This document shows, in pieces, positions 45,527 to 54,351 of a stretch of 64,000 bases of DNA (position 1 is its first letter; each line of letters opens with the position of its first letter). Below the pieces are notes generated by a model, which was not told the DNA's origin, did not search any database, and was given only the letters and a program-made list of their open reading frames with translations. The stretch covers positions 62,001 through 126,000 of the forward strand of contig NZ_NCEN01000007.1 in assembly GCF_002280675.1 (NCBI RefSeq), written 5' to 3'. Position numbers and translations under genes: made by a program. The DNA is from Novosphingobium sp. 32-60-15. GTDB lineage: Bacteria; Pseudomonadota; Alphaproteobacteria; Sphingomonadales; Sphingomonadaceae.

Positions 45527-46210
45527 TCAGGATTTACCTCTTTTTATGGCACGATGCGTGAGCGGATCGCGCAAGCTGGCGGTGCCAATGCGGGCAGACC
45601 AGTCAGGATCGGCGGCGCGAATCGCGCTGGCCGACCGTGTATCGGGATCAAAGCGAAGAATGGTCAGCGCGGGGGTGACCTGCTTTGCGCCGGAAACCAT
45701 CTGGCCGGGCCGCTGGCGCCAGCGGCGCAACCACACCATGGCAGGGCTTGCCAAGGCGTCCGCATCATATCCCGGGCGGGCAATCACTGCAATCGGCATC
45801 TCGCGCGCGATTTGCCGCCAGTTTTTCCAGCGATGGAACTGCGCCAGATTATCAGCCCCCATCAGCCAGATGAAACGGCGTTTCGGATAGCGCCGCTTGA
45901 TTGCGCGCAGGGTATCAATCGTAAAGCGCGTGCCAAGCTCGCGTTCGATAGCGGTTGCGCGGATCGGTGCACGGCGGCTTTGCGCCTGTGCAGAGGCCAG
46001 CCGTGCAGGCAGCGGGGCCATGCCCTTGGCCGGTTTCAGCACGTTGCCCGGTGATACCAGCCACCACACTTCATCCAGCCCCAGCGCATTTATGGCAAAC
46101 AGGGTGATGCGGCGGTGGCCGCCGTGCGCGGGATTGAAGCTGCCGCCCAAAAGACCGGTGAGCGAAGGGCCGTTCAGGGGCGCACCTGACCGGAACCGCG
46201 CACCAGCCAT
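45527..46210 (-). CDS. nadD: Nicotinate-nucleotide adenylyltransferase
   Basis: Converts nicotinate mononucleotide and ATP to deamido-NAD in NAD synthesis. The 227-residue protein carries the nucleotidyltransferase loop [21 protein letters not shown] near residue 19, [37 protein letters not shown] near residue 95, and the closing nucleotide motif. The second motif, normally ISSTxIR, reads TRSASAIR here, a modest divergence. The ATG at 46210 overlaps the proA stop by 37 bases, so coupling to proA is likely. It is in the standard operon order with proA before and rsfS after. Confidence 0.94.
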   Translation of the reverse strand: MAGARFRSGAPLNGPSLTGLLGGSFNPAHGGHRRITLFAINALGLDEVWWLVSPGNVLKPAKGMAPLPARLASAQAQSRRAPIRATAIERELGTRFTIDTLRAIKRRYPKRRFIWLMGADNLAQFHRWKNWRQIAREMPIAVIARPGYDADALASPAMVWLRRWRQRPGQMVSGAKQVTPALTILRFDPDTRSASAIRAADPDWSARIGTASLRDPLTHRAIKRGKS

Positions 46211-47451
46211 TTGTATGTGGTCAAGCCTTCCAGCGCGACAGGACCGCGCGCATGCAACCGGCCGGTGGCAATGCCGATTTCCGCGCCAAGGCCGAATTCC
46301 CCGCCATCGGCAAACTGGCTGGAGGCGTTGTGCATGACAATCGCGCTGTCAACTTCACCAAGGAACCGGTCTGCTACTGCCTGATCGGCGGTGACAATAG
46401 CATCGGTATGGCCCGATGCATGGGCCGCGATATGCGCCAGCGCCGCATCCAGCCCATCAACCACGGCGACCGAGAGGATCGCCTCAAGGTATTCGGTGTC
46501 CCAATCCTCGTCACTAGCAGGCGCAATGCGCGGATCGATGGCACAAGCCCGCGCATCACCGCGCAATTCGCAGCCTGCGTCCAGCAAAGGCTCAACCAGT
46601 CCGTGCGGATCAGGATAAGTCGCATCGATCAGCAGCGTTTCCATCGCCCCGCAAATGCCGGTGCGGCGCATCTTGGCGTTCAGCGCAATCGCTTTGGCCA
46701 TATTGGCATCGGCGGCGGCATGAACGAACGTGTGGTTGATCCCGTCCAGGTGGGCCAGCACCGGCACGCGGGCATCGGCTTGCACCCGCGCGACAAGGCT
46801 TTTGCCTCCGCGCGGCACGATCATGTCAATCAGGCCTGCAGCTGCCAGCATGGCGCCCACTGCCGCGCGATCCTGTGTCGGCATAAGCTGCACCGCATCA
46901 GCGGGCACGCCGCCTTGGGTGAGGCCTTTGACCAGCGCTGCGTGTATCGCGCGGTTGGAATGTACCGCTTCACTGCCGCCGCGCAAGATCGTGGCATTGC
47001 CTGACCGCACGCAAAGCGCGGCGGCGTCTGCCGTCACATTCGGGCGGCTTTCATAGATGATGCCGATCACGCCAACCGGCACGCGGACGCGCTGCAGCAC
47101 CATGCCGTTGGGCCGGGCGGTTTCATCGATCACCTGCCCGACAGGATCGGTGAGCGACGCGACCTGGGCGACGGCATCGGCAACGCCCGCAAGGCGTTCC
47201 GGCGTCAGCTTCAGGCGATCCAGCATGGCGGGCGACAAGCCGTTGGCCGCGCCATCGGCCATGTCTTGCGCGTTGGCAGCAAGAATCTCGGCCTCGGCAC
47301 TGCGCAAGGCATCAGCGGCTAGTTTCAGCGCCTGCTCTTTTGCCGGGGCATCCATTTGCGCCAATTGGCGCTGTGCCACACGGGCAGCACGCGCAAGGCC
47401 TTCGACCATTTCGGTCACCGATTGGGCGGATGATGATAGCTGATCAGACAT
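46174..47451 (-). CDS. proA: Gamma-glutamyl phosphate reductase
   Basis: NADPH-dependent second step of proline synthesis from glutamate, an aldehyde-dehydrogenase-fold enzyme with a catalytic cysteine. The 425-residue protein shows [39 protein letters not shown] near residue 105, and the segment [19 protein letters not shown] around residue 255 carrying the catalytic Cys. The C-terminus has [41 protein letters not shown] start at the ATG at 47451; an open frame continues to 47538 without family similarity. proB is not in the window. The promoter should lie in the 246-base divergent region upstream. Confidence 0.96.
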   Translation of the reverse strand: MSDQLSSSAQSVTEMVEGLARAARVAQRQLAQMDAPAKEQALKLAADALRSAEAEILAANAQDMADGAANGLSPAMLDRLKLTPERLAGVADAVAQVASLTDPVGQVIDETARPNGMVLQRVRVPVGVIGIIYESRPNVTADAAALCVRSGNATILRGGSEAVHSNRAIHAALVKGLTQGGVPADAVQLMPTQDRAAVGAMLAAAGLIDMIVPRGGKSLVARVQADARVPVLAHLDGINHTFVHAAADANMAKAIALNAKMRRTGICGAMETLLIDATYPDPHGLVEPLLDAGCELRGDARACAIDPRIAPASDEDWDTEYLEAILSVAVVDGLDAALAHIAAHASGHTDAIVTADQAVADRFLGEVDSAIVMHNASSQFADGGEFGLGAEIGIATGRLHARGPVALEGLTTYKWLVRGSGQVRP

Positions 47452-47697
47452 GGGCTGCGCCCTATCATTGCCAGAGGCCAATGTCATCCAGCAGCACGAC
47501 TCGACAGGCGAAAGTGCGGCCGAAATGCCGTGAATCACAGGCCTGCAAACGATTCATCGGGCAAGTCACACGGCTTGCCTTGATTAACCACAATCGGATT
47601 CGCCACAAAAGGTTCCCGCAGGTAGGCGCAGATTTAACGGAATCGTTAATAAAAATTACGGGGACGTTAAGAAACGCCACGACGGGGGTCGCAAAGT
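47452..47697. promoter_or_regulatory. Divergent promoter region between proA and the M23 peptidase gene
   Basis: A gene-free region of 246 bases. It contains the palindrome TTAACG-GAAT-CGTTAA (47634-47649), about 50 bases upstream of the M23 gene and in an AT-rich patch. It resembles a pair of CtrA half-sites but with a spacer of 8 rather than 7 between the TTAA cores, so I do not call it a CtrA site. No promoter can be fixed. Confidence 0.4.
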
Positions 47698-48810
47698 TTG
47701 TCTACCTTAAAGCTATCCGAGGCGCTTGCCCGGATAAGGAGCTTGTTCCCCGAGCGTGAGTTTTTCATGCGCTCGCACGGGCAGGTTCGCTTCATCCGTA
47801 TTTCACCGCGCCTGCAAATGTCGGTCGCTGGCGGTGTCGCTGTTGCTGTGCTGATGTGGTTGGGCATGATGACCGCCACTTTGGTGTCGCAGTATTCATC
47901 CGCGCAAGACCATGCCGCCCTGCTGGAACGCGAAGCCGCCGTCGCTTCTGCCGAAAGCCGTGTGCAGAAGTATCGCGGCGGGATTGAAGGCGTTGCCGAT
48001 GATCTGGCGCGCCGTCAGGACTTCATCGAAAAAGCGATCGAAGGCACCATCGGTGAATTGCCCAAGGACCTGCCGCAAGGCACGGTTTCAGACAGCAGCG
48101 CCGAAGCCGAAAAGACCATCCGCAAGATTTCGATGGAATTGCCCGAAGCGCGGCGTCTGGCCCAGATTGAAGCGCGGCAATTGGCCTTTATCGAACGGCT
48201 GACCCGCTTTGCCGATGCCCGCGCAAGCGCCGCTGAAACATCCATCCGCCGCGTCGGGCTGAACCCTGCCATGCTGCGCAACGCAGCGGCCGAAGGTCAG
48301 GGTGGCCCCTTGATCCGCCTGTTCACCGGGCGCGATGAAAGCCTTGATCCACGCTTTGCGCGGCTGGGTGCCAGCCTTGAACGCATGGCCGCAATGGAAA
48401 AGGGCCTTGCCCGTATCCCAAACACCCTGCCTGCGCGGCTGGAATATATCTCCAGCGGCTTTGGCTATCGCTCGGATCCGTTCAATGGTGGCGCAGCGTT
48501 TCATGCCGGCCTTGATTTCCGTGGGCCAATGGGCGCGCCGATCTATTCGGCAGCGGCCGGCACCATCAGCTTTGTCGGCGTAAAACAAGGTTATGGCCGC
48601 TGCGTTGAAGTGGCGCACGGCAATGGCCTGATGACGCGCTATGCACATATGTCACACACCGACGCGCGCATTGGCGAAAAGATCGACGCGGGCGCAGAAA
48701 TCGGCAAGATCGGCAGTTCGGGCCGCTCCACAGGCCCGCACTTGCATTTCGAGGTGCGGATCAATGACCGCCCCGTCAATCCGCGCCCGTTCCTTGAGGC
48801 AGCCCACTGA
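47698..48810 (+). CDS. M23 family metallopeptidase (catalytic LytM)
   Basis: Peptidoglycan endopeptidase of 370 residues anchored in the inner membrane. A conserved N-terminal segment (FPEREFFMRSHGQVRFIRIS) precedes one membrane helix (about residues 42-62), a coiled coil (about 67-165) and a C-terminal LytM domain. The zinc ligands are intact: FHAGLD (His269, Asp273) and HLHFE (His348, His350). The start appears to be TTG at 47698, because no in-frame ATG precedes the conserved N-terminal segment; a TTG start is rare. The stop overlaps the downstream bactofilin gene (TGATG), matching M23-bactofilin pairs that control cell shape in other bacteria. Confidence 0.88.
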   Translation: MSTLKLSEALARIRSLFPEREFFMRSHGQVRFIRISPRLQMSVAGGVAVAVLMWLGMMTATLVSQYSSAQDHAALLEREAAVASAESRVQKYRGGIEGVADDLARRQDFIEKAIEGTIGELPKDLPQGTVSDSSAEAEKTIRKISMELPEARRLAQIEARQLAFIERLTRFADARASAAETSIRRVGLNPAMLRNAAAEGQGGPLIRLFTGRDESLDPRFARLGASLERMAAMEKGLARIPNTLPARLEYISSGFGYRSDPFNGGAAFHAGLDFRGPMGAPIYSAAAGTISFVGVKQGYGRCVEVAHGNGLMTRYAHMSHTDARIGEKIDAGAEIGKIGSSGRSTGPHLHFEVRINDRPVNPRPFLEAAH

Positions 48811-49214
48811 TGTTCAACAAAAAACCTGCGCCAGCTCAACGCCAGCAAACCGGGAGCAGTCCGATGGCCTCTACCTTTTCCATCCTTGGCACCGATGTGT
48901 CGATCAAGGGCAATCTTAACGCCACCGCCGATCTGCACATTGATGGCAATGTTGAAGGCGACATCACCTGCACCGCATTGGTGCAGGGCGAAAAGAGCAC
49001 GGTGACCGGCGCAATCCGGGCCGAAAGCGCACGGCTGTCAGGCACGATTCACGGATCGATCGAAGCGGGCGAACTGGTGATCCTGAAATCGGCGCGCATT
49101 CACGGCGATGTGTCGTATGATTCGCTGACGATCGAGCAAGGCGCGCAAGTGGACGGCAAGTTTTCGCACCGCGTAAAATCAGCTGAGGAAACATCGCTTT
49201 CCTTGGTGAGTTGA
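48810..49214 (+). CDS. Bactofilin family cytoskeletal protein
   Basis: Polymer-forming cytoskeletal protein of 134 residues. A disordered N-terminal tail (about residues 1-22, with QTGSSP) is followed by the right-handed beta-helix core with the regular repeats TFSILGTDVSIKGNLNATADLHIDGNVEGDITC, VTGAIRAESARLSGTIHGSIEAGELVILKSARIHGDVSYDSLTIEQGAQVDGKF, the bactofilin/DUF583 pattern. It is coupled by TGATG to the upstream M23 peptidase gene, which in Caulobacter and Helicobacter relatives is recruited by bactofilin to shape the wall (established for those organisms; inferred here). A terminator follows at 49262. Confidence 0.92.
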   Translation: MFNKKPAPAQRQQTGSSPMASTFSILGTDVSIKGNLNATADLHIDGNVEGDITCTALVQGEKSTVTGAIRAESARLSGTIHGSIEAGELVILKSARIHGDVSYDSLTIEQGAQVDGKFSHRVKSAEETSLSLVS

Positions 49215-49261
49215 TTCGCCACTTGCTGAATCAGCACGCCTAGCCTACATCAGCGATAAGC

Positions 49262-49295
49262 AAGGCCGCTCCGCAAGGGGCGGCCCTTATTGTTT
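49262..49295 (+). terminator. Probable terminator after bactofilin
   Basis: Hairpin with GGCCGCTCC (49264-49272) pairing GGGGCGGCC (49277-49285), one G-U pair, followed by CTTATTGTTT. The tail is only moderately T-rich. Confidence 0.65.
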
Positions 49296-49330
49296 CCGCC
49301 TTTTTGGCACGCCTTTTCCGGGAGACCGCC

Positions 49331-50035
49331 GTGAGCACCCAGCCCACATATCCGCTGATGCCACATGCCACCGCGTCGTGGCTTGTTGACAATACCGCGC
49401 TGACGTTTGAGCAGATCTCGGAATTCTGCGGGCTTCACATCCTTGAAGTGCAGGCGATGGCCGATGATCTGGCTGGCCAGAAGTACACGGGACGCGATCC
49501 GCTGCATTCGGGCGAATTGAACCAGGCCGAAATCGACAAGGGCCAGGCCAACCCAGAATACCGCCTGAAGATGCAGCGCGCGCCAATCTCGGTCAGCCGC
49601 ACCAAGGGCCCGCGCTATACCCCGGTGTCCAAGCGTCAGGACAAGCCCGATGGCATTGCATGGATCTTGCGCAATCATCCCGAAGTTTCGGATGCACAGA
49701 TCGGCAAACTGATCGGCACCACCCGCACAACCATCGCCGCAATCCGTGATCGCAGCCACTGGAACATCAGCAACATCAACCCCAAGGATCCGGTCACGCT
49801 GGGCCTGTGTTCGCAGCGCGAACTTGATGCGCTGGTGGCCAAGGCCGCAAAGAAGGCGGGCTACGAAGACAACGGCGAAGCCGCAATCCGCCTCGGCACC
49901 GACCGCGATGCCCTGATCGAGGAACTGCGCGCCGAACGTCAGGCCCACACCAAGGCCGCATCTGACGCCGCACAGGAAGCCGAAGCCGCAGCATGGCTCG
50001 CCGCCCGCCGCGCCGAAGGCCTGTCAGACAGCTAG
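49331..50035 (+). CDS. trcR: Cell cycle transcriptional regulator TrcR (DUF1013)
   Basis: Alphaproteobacterial regulator of 234 residues, the DUF1013/TrcR family: PLMPHATASWLVDNTALTFEQISEFCGLHILEVQAMADDLA, GRDPLHSGELNQAEIDKGQANPEYRLK, and a helix-turn-helix-like part near residues 110-145 (GIAWILRNHPEVSDAQIGKLIGTTRTTIAAIRDRSHWN). A charged coiled C-terminal tail closes it. It starts at GTG 49331, 6 bases after GGGAGA; the in-frame upstream ATG at 49304 has no such site. The name derives from the family; its targets are not known to me. It stands alone between two nearly identical terminator hairpins. Confidence 0.88.
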   Translation: MSTQPTYPLMPHATASWLVDNTALTFEQISEFCGLHILEVQAMADDLAGQKYTGRDPLHSGELNQAEIDKGQANPEYRLKMQRAPISVSRTKGPRYTPVSKRQDKPDGIAWILRNHPEVSDAQIGKLIGTTRTTIAAIRDRSHWNISNINPKDPVTLGLCSQRELDALVAKAAKKAGYEDNGEAAIRLGTDRDALIEELRAERQAHTKAASDAAQEAEAAAWLAARRAEGLSDS

Positions 50036-50057
50036 GTTCTGGCAAAGCATCGAATTG

Positions 50058-50088
50058 AAAAGGCCGCTCAGCAATGGGCGGCCTTTTT
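50058..50088. terminator. Bidirectional terminator between trcR and the quinone oxidoreductase
   Basis: AAAAGGCCGCTC (50058-50069) pairs GGGCGGCCTTTTT (50076-50088) with one G-U pair. T tracts follow in both directions, so it serves trcR and the convergent gene that ends at 50117. Confidence 0.88.
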
Positions 50089-50116
50089 GGTGCGGGTTTA
50101 TATGGCGGTTAAAAGC

Positions 50117-51115
50117 CTACCCCACCTTGAGCACGATCTTCCCGATATGCGCGCCCTGCTCCATCCGTACATGCGCCGCGGCGGCTTCGGTCAAGGCAAA
50201 GCACTGGTCCATTACCGGCCGCAGTTCGCGCGCTGCAATAACAGGCCAGACGGTTTCGCGGATTTCGTCGGCCAGCGCGGCTTTGAACGCTTTGGAACGC
50301 GGGCGCAGCGTTGATCCGGTCATCGTGATACGGCGGCGCATGACTTCAGCCATGTTGATTTCTGCGCGCACGCCCCCCTGCACCGCGATGGTTACGTGGC
50401 GGCCGTCATCGGCAAGGCATTTGAGATTGCGCGCGACATAATCACCCGCCACCATATCAAGCACTATTTCAACGCCTTTGCCGCCGGTTATCCGCGCAAC
50501 TTCTTCAACAAAATCAGTGGTTTTGTAATCGATTGCGTGTGCAGCGCCGATGTTGAGCGCCTGCGCGCATTTCTCTGCGCCTCCGCATGTGACAATCACC
50601 CGCAGGTCAAACAATTTGCCGAGCAGGATCGCCATGGACCCGATGCCGCTGGTGCCCCCGTGAACGAGAATCGTCTCCCCTTCTGCAACCATCCCGCGCT
50701 CGAACACGTTGTGCCACACGGTAAACAGCGTTTCGGGGATCGCGGCGGCTTCATCCAGCGCCATGTCGCCTGCATCAAAACACTGTTCGGCTTCGGCAAG
50801 GCAATATTCGGCATAACCGCCGCCTGCGACCAGCGCGCACACACTTTGGCCGATGAATGGCACAATCACGCCTGCGCCCATCGCCACGACTTGGCCGGAA
50901 ATTTCCAACCCCGGCAGGGGCGATGCGTCGGCAGGCGCGGGATAAAATCCTTGGCGCTGGATCACATCGGGCCGGTTGACCCCGGCATAGGCGACTTTGA
51001 CCAGCACTTGGCCCGGCCCCGGTTGCGGCACGGCAACGGTTTCAGGCCGGAGCACTTCGGGACCACCGGGCGCGTCCCAACCCATGGCCGTCATCGTTGC
51101 GGGAATGGCGGTCAT
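50117..51115 (-). CDS. NAD(P)H quinone oxidoreductase (zinc-free MDR family)
   Basis: Medium-chain reductase/dehydrogenase of 332 residues related to quinone oxidoreductase (Qor/TP53I3-like). It opens MTAMGWDAPGGPEVLRPETVAVPQPGPGQVLVKVAYAGVNRPDVIQRQGFYP, has the nucleotide-binding motif GGTSGIGSMAILLGKLF near residue 150 and YKTTDFVEEVARITGGKGVEIVLDMVAG. The zinc-binding cysteines of alcohol dehydrogenases are missing. It would reduce quinones or enones with NAD(P)H. It sits alone, divergent from the DUF1192 gene across 116 bases. Confidence 0.92.
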   Translation of the reverse strand: MTAIPATMTAMGWDAPGGPEVLRPETVAVPQPGPGQVLVKVAYAGVNRPDVIQRQGFYPAPADASPLPGLEISGQVVAMGAGVIVPFIGQSVCALVAGGGYAEYCLAEAEQCFDAGDMALDEAAAIPETLFTVWHNVFERGMVAEGETILVHGGTSGIGSMAILLGKLFDLRVIVTCGGAEKCAQALNIGAAHAIDYKTTDFVEEVARITGGKGVEIVLDMVAGDYVARNLKCLADDGRHVTIAVQGGVRAEINMAEVMRRRITMTGSTLRPRSKAFKAALADEIRETVWPVIAARELRPVMDQCFALTEAAAAHVRMEQGAHIGKIVLKVG

Positions 51116-51231
51116 GAAAGGAACCTCTTAATTCTTTAAAAACCAAGTTTCGTGTTGCTAGCCTATACAAGCCGTTGACAGCAAGCGTAGCGAAGGCACA
51201 TTGTTGCGCTGCGAAGGAGAAAAGTTGGGCA

Positions 51232-51450
51232 ATGGAAATTGACGAGCGCCCTCGCCCTAAAGGGGATCTGGCCAGCCAACTGGCAACAGAGGAACTCGGC
51301 CCTTATTCTCATGACGAACTGAACGAACGTATCCGGTTGTTAGAACTGGAAATTGCCAGAACTGTCACCCATCGTGACAAAGCCAGTGCGCACCGCGCCG
51401 CTGCCGATGCGCTTTTCCGCACCCCTGCCCCTTCAGGCACTGCCAGTTGA
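51232..51450 (+). CDS. DUF1192 family small protein
   Basis: A 72-residue acidic protein with the DUF1192 pattern: RPRPKGDLASQLATEELGPYSHDELNERIRLLELEIARTVTHRDKASAHRAAADALF, mostly one long helix likely to be a coiled coil. The family is confined mainly to alphaproteobacteria and its function is unknown. The ATG at 51232 has GAAGGAGA 14 bases upstream, a slightly long spacing. It is followed by a 186-base gap to clpA, so cotranscription with clpA is possible but unproven. Confidence 0.85.
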   Translation: MEIDERPRPKGDLASQLATEELGPYSHDELNERIRLLELEIARTVTHRDKASAHRAAADALFRTPAPSGTAS

Positions 51451-51636
51451 CACGGCCCGCCCTTTCTTTTGCCGGGCGGTCATCCCATATTGCTTTTGGT
51501 GCTCCTGTTTTCGCATCCACAGTTATCGCACAGCTTCGCGGTTTAGCTTCGGTTAATCACGTTCGTGCACTCTCCCGCAACGGACCAGTATCGGTCCGCG
51601 CAGGGAACCCACCGGCGCAAGCCAGAAAGTAGACCT

Positions 51637-54015
51637 ATGCCCAGTTTCGCACAGAGCCTCGAAAAAACGCTGCATACCGCGCTCGCCAACGCGTCCGAGC
51701 GCAGCCACGAGTACGCGACGCTGGAGCATTTGCTGCTGGCGTTGATCGATGATGCTGATGCTGCACAAGTGATGCAGGCATGCGGTGTCGATCTGGGTGA
51801 TCTGAGCGACGTTGTGCGCCAGTACCTCGATCAGGAATACCAATCGCTGAAAACGCAAGACAAGGCTGATCCTCAGCCAACCGCCGGTTTCCAGCGGGTG
51901 ATCCAGCGCGCCATCCTGCACGTGCAATCATCGGGCAAAGATACCGTGACCGGTGCCAACGTGCTGGTCGCGTTGTTCTCGGAGCGCGATTCGTATGCCG
52001 TGTATTTCCTGCAGCAGCAGGACATGAGCCGGTTGGACGCTGTCAGCTTTATCAGCCACGGCATTGGCAAGGGTGGCCGTCAGGTCGATGGCCGCACCGC
52101 CAAGGGGGCCGAAGAAGAAGCGCCCAAGCAGCAGGAAGAAAAGGCCGACGCCAAGGGCCAGAAGAAGGAGACGGCGCTCGACCAGTTCACCGTCAACCTC
52201 AACGAAAAGGCGCTGGCCGGCAAGGTCGACCCGCTGATCGGGCGTGGCCCCGAAGTGGACCGCACGATCCAGATCCTGTGCCGCCGTTCCAAGAACAACC
52301 CGCTTTATGTGGGTGATCCCGGCGTGGGCAAAACCGCCATCGCCGAAGGACTTGCGCGCAAGATCGTTGAAGGTGACGTGCCAGAAGTGCTGGCCGAAGC
52401 CGTGATCTATTCGCTCGACATGGGCAGCCTGCTGGCAGGCACACGCTATCGCGGCGATTTTGAAGAGCGGTTGAAGCAGGTCGTTTCCGAACTGGAAAAG
52501 ATGCCGCATGCAGTGCTGTTCATTGATGAAATCCACACCGTGATCGGCGCTGGTGCCACCAGCGGCGGCGCGATGGATGCATCGAACCTGCTCAAGCCCG
52601 CGCTTTCGGGCGGAACCATCCGGTGCATCGGTTCCACCACCTACAAGGAATTCCGCAACCACTTCGAAAAGGACCGCGCCCTGTTGCGCCGGTTCCAGAA
52701 GATCGACGTGAACGAGCCGACCATCGAGGACACAATCAAGATCCTGCGCGGCCTGCGCACCGCGTTCGAAGATCACCACAAGGTCAAATACACGCCCGAT
52801 GCGATCAAGACCGCGGTCGAACTTTCGGCGCGCTATATCAATGACCGCAAGCTGCCGGACAAAGCCATCGACGTGATCGACGAAGTCGGCGCGATGCAAA
52901 TGCTGGTGCCGCCTTCAAAGCGCAAGAAGACGATCACCGCGCGCGAGATCGAACAGGTCATCGCCACGATGGCGCGCATCCCGCCCAAATCGGTGTCGAG
53001 CGACGACAAGAAAGTGCTCGAACATCTTGAGCGTGATCTGAAGCGTCTGGTGTTCGGACAGGACAAGGCCATCGAAGTGCTGTCGTCCGCCATGAAGCTC
53101 AGCCGCGCGGGCCTGCGTGATGCGGATAAGCCGATCGGTTCGTTCCTGTTCAGCGGCCCGACCGGCGTTGGCAAGACCGAAGTGGCGCGCAGCCTTGCCG
53201 AAATCATGGGCATCCCGCTGCAACGCTTTGATATGTCGGAATATATGGAGCGTCATTCGATCAGCCGTCTGATCGGTGCGCCTCCGGGCTATGTCGGGTT
53301 TGATCAGGGCGGCCTGTTGACCGATGCGATTGACCAGCAGCCGCATTGCGTGCTTCTGCTCGATGAAATCGAGAAGGCCCACCCCGATCTGTTCAACATC
53401 CTGCTGCAGGTGATGGACAATGGCCGGTTGACCGATCACCACGGCAAGACGGTTGATTTCCGCAATGTCGTCTTGATCATGACGACCAATGCGGGCGCAT
53501 CGGATATGGCGCGTCAGGGCATCGGCTTTGGCGATGTATCCAAGGCCGATGCGGGTGATGAGGCGGTGAAGAAGATGTTCACCCCTGAATTCCGCAACCG
53601 TCTCGATGCCATCGTACCGTTTTCCTACCTGTCGCCCGAAGTTGTCAGCCGCGTGGTCGACAAGTTCGTGCTGCAACTGGAATTGCAACTGGCCGATCAG
53701 AACGTCCACATCCAGTTTGACGCCGATGCCCGCGCCTGGCTGGCACGCAAGGGTTACGACAAGCTTTACGGCGCAAGGCCGATGGCGCGTCTGATCCAGG
53801 ATAAGGTCAAAAAGCCGCTGGCCGAAGAACTGTTGTTCGGCAAGTTGGCCAATGGCGGCGAAGTCCACGTCAGCCTCAAGACCGACGAAGTGGCCGATGG
53901 CGCGCTCTCGTTCGAACTGACGCCTGCCGCGCCTAAGCTGGTCAAGAAAAAGCCGCGCAAGGGCAAGGCTGGCAGCCCCGCAATTGAATCGAGCAGCGAG
54001 GACGAGGCGGAATAA
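51637..54015 (+). CDS. clpA: ATP-dependent Clp protease ATP-binding subunit ClpA
   Basis: AAA+ unfoldase of 792 residues that feeds substrates to ClpP. The N-terminal domain (MPSFAQSLEKTLHTALANASERSHEYATLEHLLLALIDD) is the ClpS-binding repeat region, the first AAA domain has GDPGVGKTAIAEGLARK (about residue 226), and the second has GPTGVGKTEVARSLA (about 506) with the Walker B LLLDEIEKAHPDLF. An acidic, lysine-rich tail (KKKPRKGKAGSPAIESS) extends beyond the usual end. The start at 51637 gives the conserved N-terminus; a longer frame adds a region unlike ClpA. clpS, which is often directly upstream, is not there, and clpP is not in the window. Confidence 0.96.
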   Translation: MPSFAQSLEKTLHTALANASERSHEYATLEHLLLALIDDADAAQVMQACGVDLGDLSDVVRQYLDQEYQSLKTQDKADPQPTAGFQRVIQRAILHVQSSGKDTVTGANVLVALFSERDSYAVYFLQQQDMSRLDAVSFISHGIGKGGRQVDGRTAKGAEEEAPKQQEEKADAKGQKKETALDQFTVNLNEKALAGKVDPLIGRGPEVDRTIQILCRRSKNNPLYVGDPGVGKTAIAEGLARKIVEGDVPEVLAEAVIYSLDMGSLLAGTRYRGDFEERLKQVVSELEKMPHAVLFIDEIHTVIGAGATSGGAMDASNLLKPALSGGTIRCIGSTTYKEFRNHFEKDRALLRRFQKIDVNEPTIEDTIKILRGLRTAFEDHHKVKYTPDAIKTAVELSARYINDRKLPDKAIDVIDEVGAMQMLVPPSKRKKTITAREIEQVIATMARIPPKSVSSDDKKVLEHLERDLKRLVFGQDKAIEVLSSAMKLSRAGLRDADKPIGSFLFSGPTGVGKTEVARSLAEIMGIPLQRFDMSEYMERHSISRLIGAPPGYVGFDQGGLLTDAIDQQPHCVLLLDEIEKAHPDLFNILLQVMDNGRLTDHHGKTVDFRNVVLIMTTNAGASDMARQGIGFGDVSKADAGDEAVKKMFTPEFRNRLDAIVPFSYLSPEVVSRVVDKFVLQLELQLADQNVHIQFDADARAWLARKGYDKLYGARPMARLIQDKVKKPLAEELLFGKLANGGEVHVSLKTDEVADGALSFELTPAAPKLVKKKPRKGKAGSPAIESSSEDEAE

Positions 54016-54041
54016 GCCTTTCTTGGCAGAGTGAATGAAAG

Positions 54042-54070
54042 AGGCCTGCCCTTCGGGGTGGGCCTTTTTT
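54042..54070 (+). terminator. Rho-independent terminator after clpA
   Basis: Stem AGGCCTGCCC (54042-54051), loop TTCG, and GGGTGGGCCT (54056-54065) with two G-U pairs, followed by TTTTTT. Confidence 0.88.
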
Positions 54071-54099
54071 GTTTGGGTTGGATTAAGTTCAGGAATAAG

Positions 54100-54186
54100 C
54101 CCACCCCGACCCCTCCCGCAAGCGGGAGTGGAGTTTCAGAACTGCGTTTGTCCCCCCTCCCGTTTACGGGAGGGGTCGGGGGTGGG
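54100..54186. repeat. REPIN-like pair of palindromes after clpA
   Basis: CCCCTCCCGC-AA-GCGGGAGTGG (54110-54131) and CCCCTCCCGT-TT-ACGGGAGGGG (54154-54175) are arranged as an inverted pair, with outer arms CCCACCCCGA (54100-54109) and TCGGGGGTGGG (54176-54186). It is the same family as in the rpoB-rpoC gap. Confidence 0.9.
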
Positions 54187-54199
54187 CACTTCACTTAAT

Positions 54200-54265
54200 T
54201 TCACGCAGAGACGCAGAGATTTATCCCTCCGCGCCTCCCCTTTCTTCTCTGCGTCTCTGCGTGAA
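54200..54265. repeat. Long inverted-repeat element, copy 3
   Basis: Perfect 19-base arms, TTCACGCAGAGACGCAGAG (54200-54218) and CTCTGCGTCTCTGCGTGAA (54247-54265), with a 28-base loop rich in C and T. It is the cleanest copy of the family seen at 39888 and 44783. Confidence 0.9.
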
Positions 54266-54351
54266 CCATTTGAAGAAGTCGCGCCGCGCAACTTTTCCCC
54301 CATATCCAAAGGTCACTGGAACCGCGCACGACATCCGGCCATTACCCACAT

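Larger units (their letters stand above)
54016..54351. other. Repeat-rich intergenic region after clpA
   Basis: A gene-free stretch of 336 bases. It contains the clpA terminator, a REPIN-like palindrome pair (54100-54186) and inverted-repeat copy 3 (54200-54265), then about 85 bases leading to the exonuclease gene. I see no gene; small open frames here are shadows of the repeats. Confidence 0.8.

Noticed and set aside
47634..47649. A CtrA-type TTAA-N7-TTAA site upstream of the M23 gene
   Set aside because: The spacer between the TTAA cores is 8 rather than 7 bases, so it does not fit the consensus; kept only as a palindrome.
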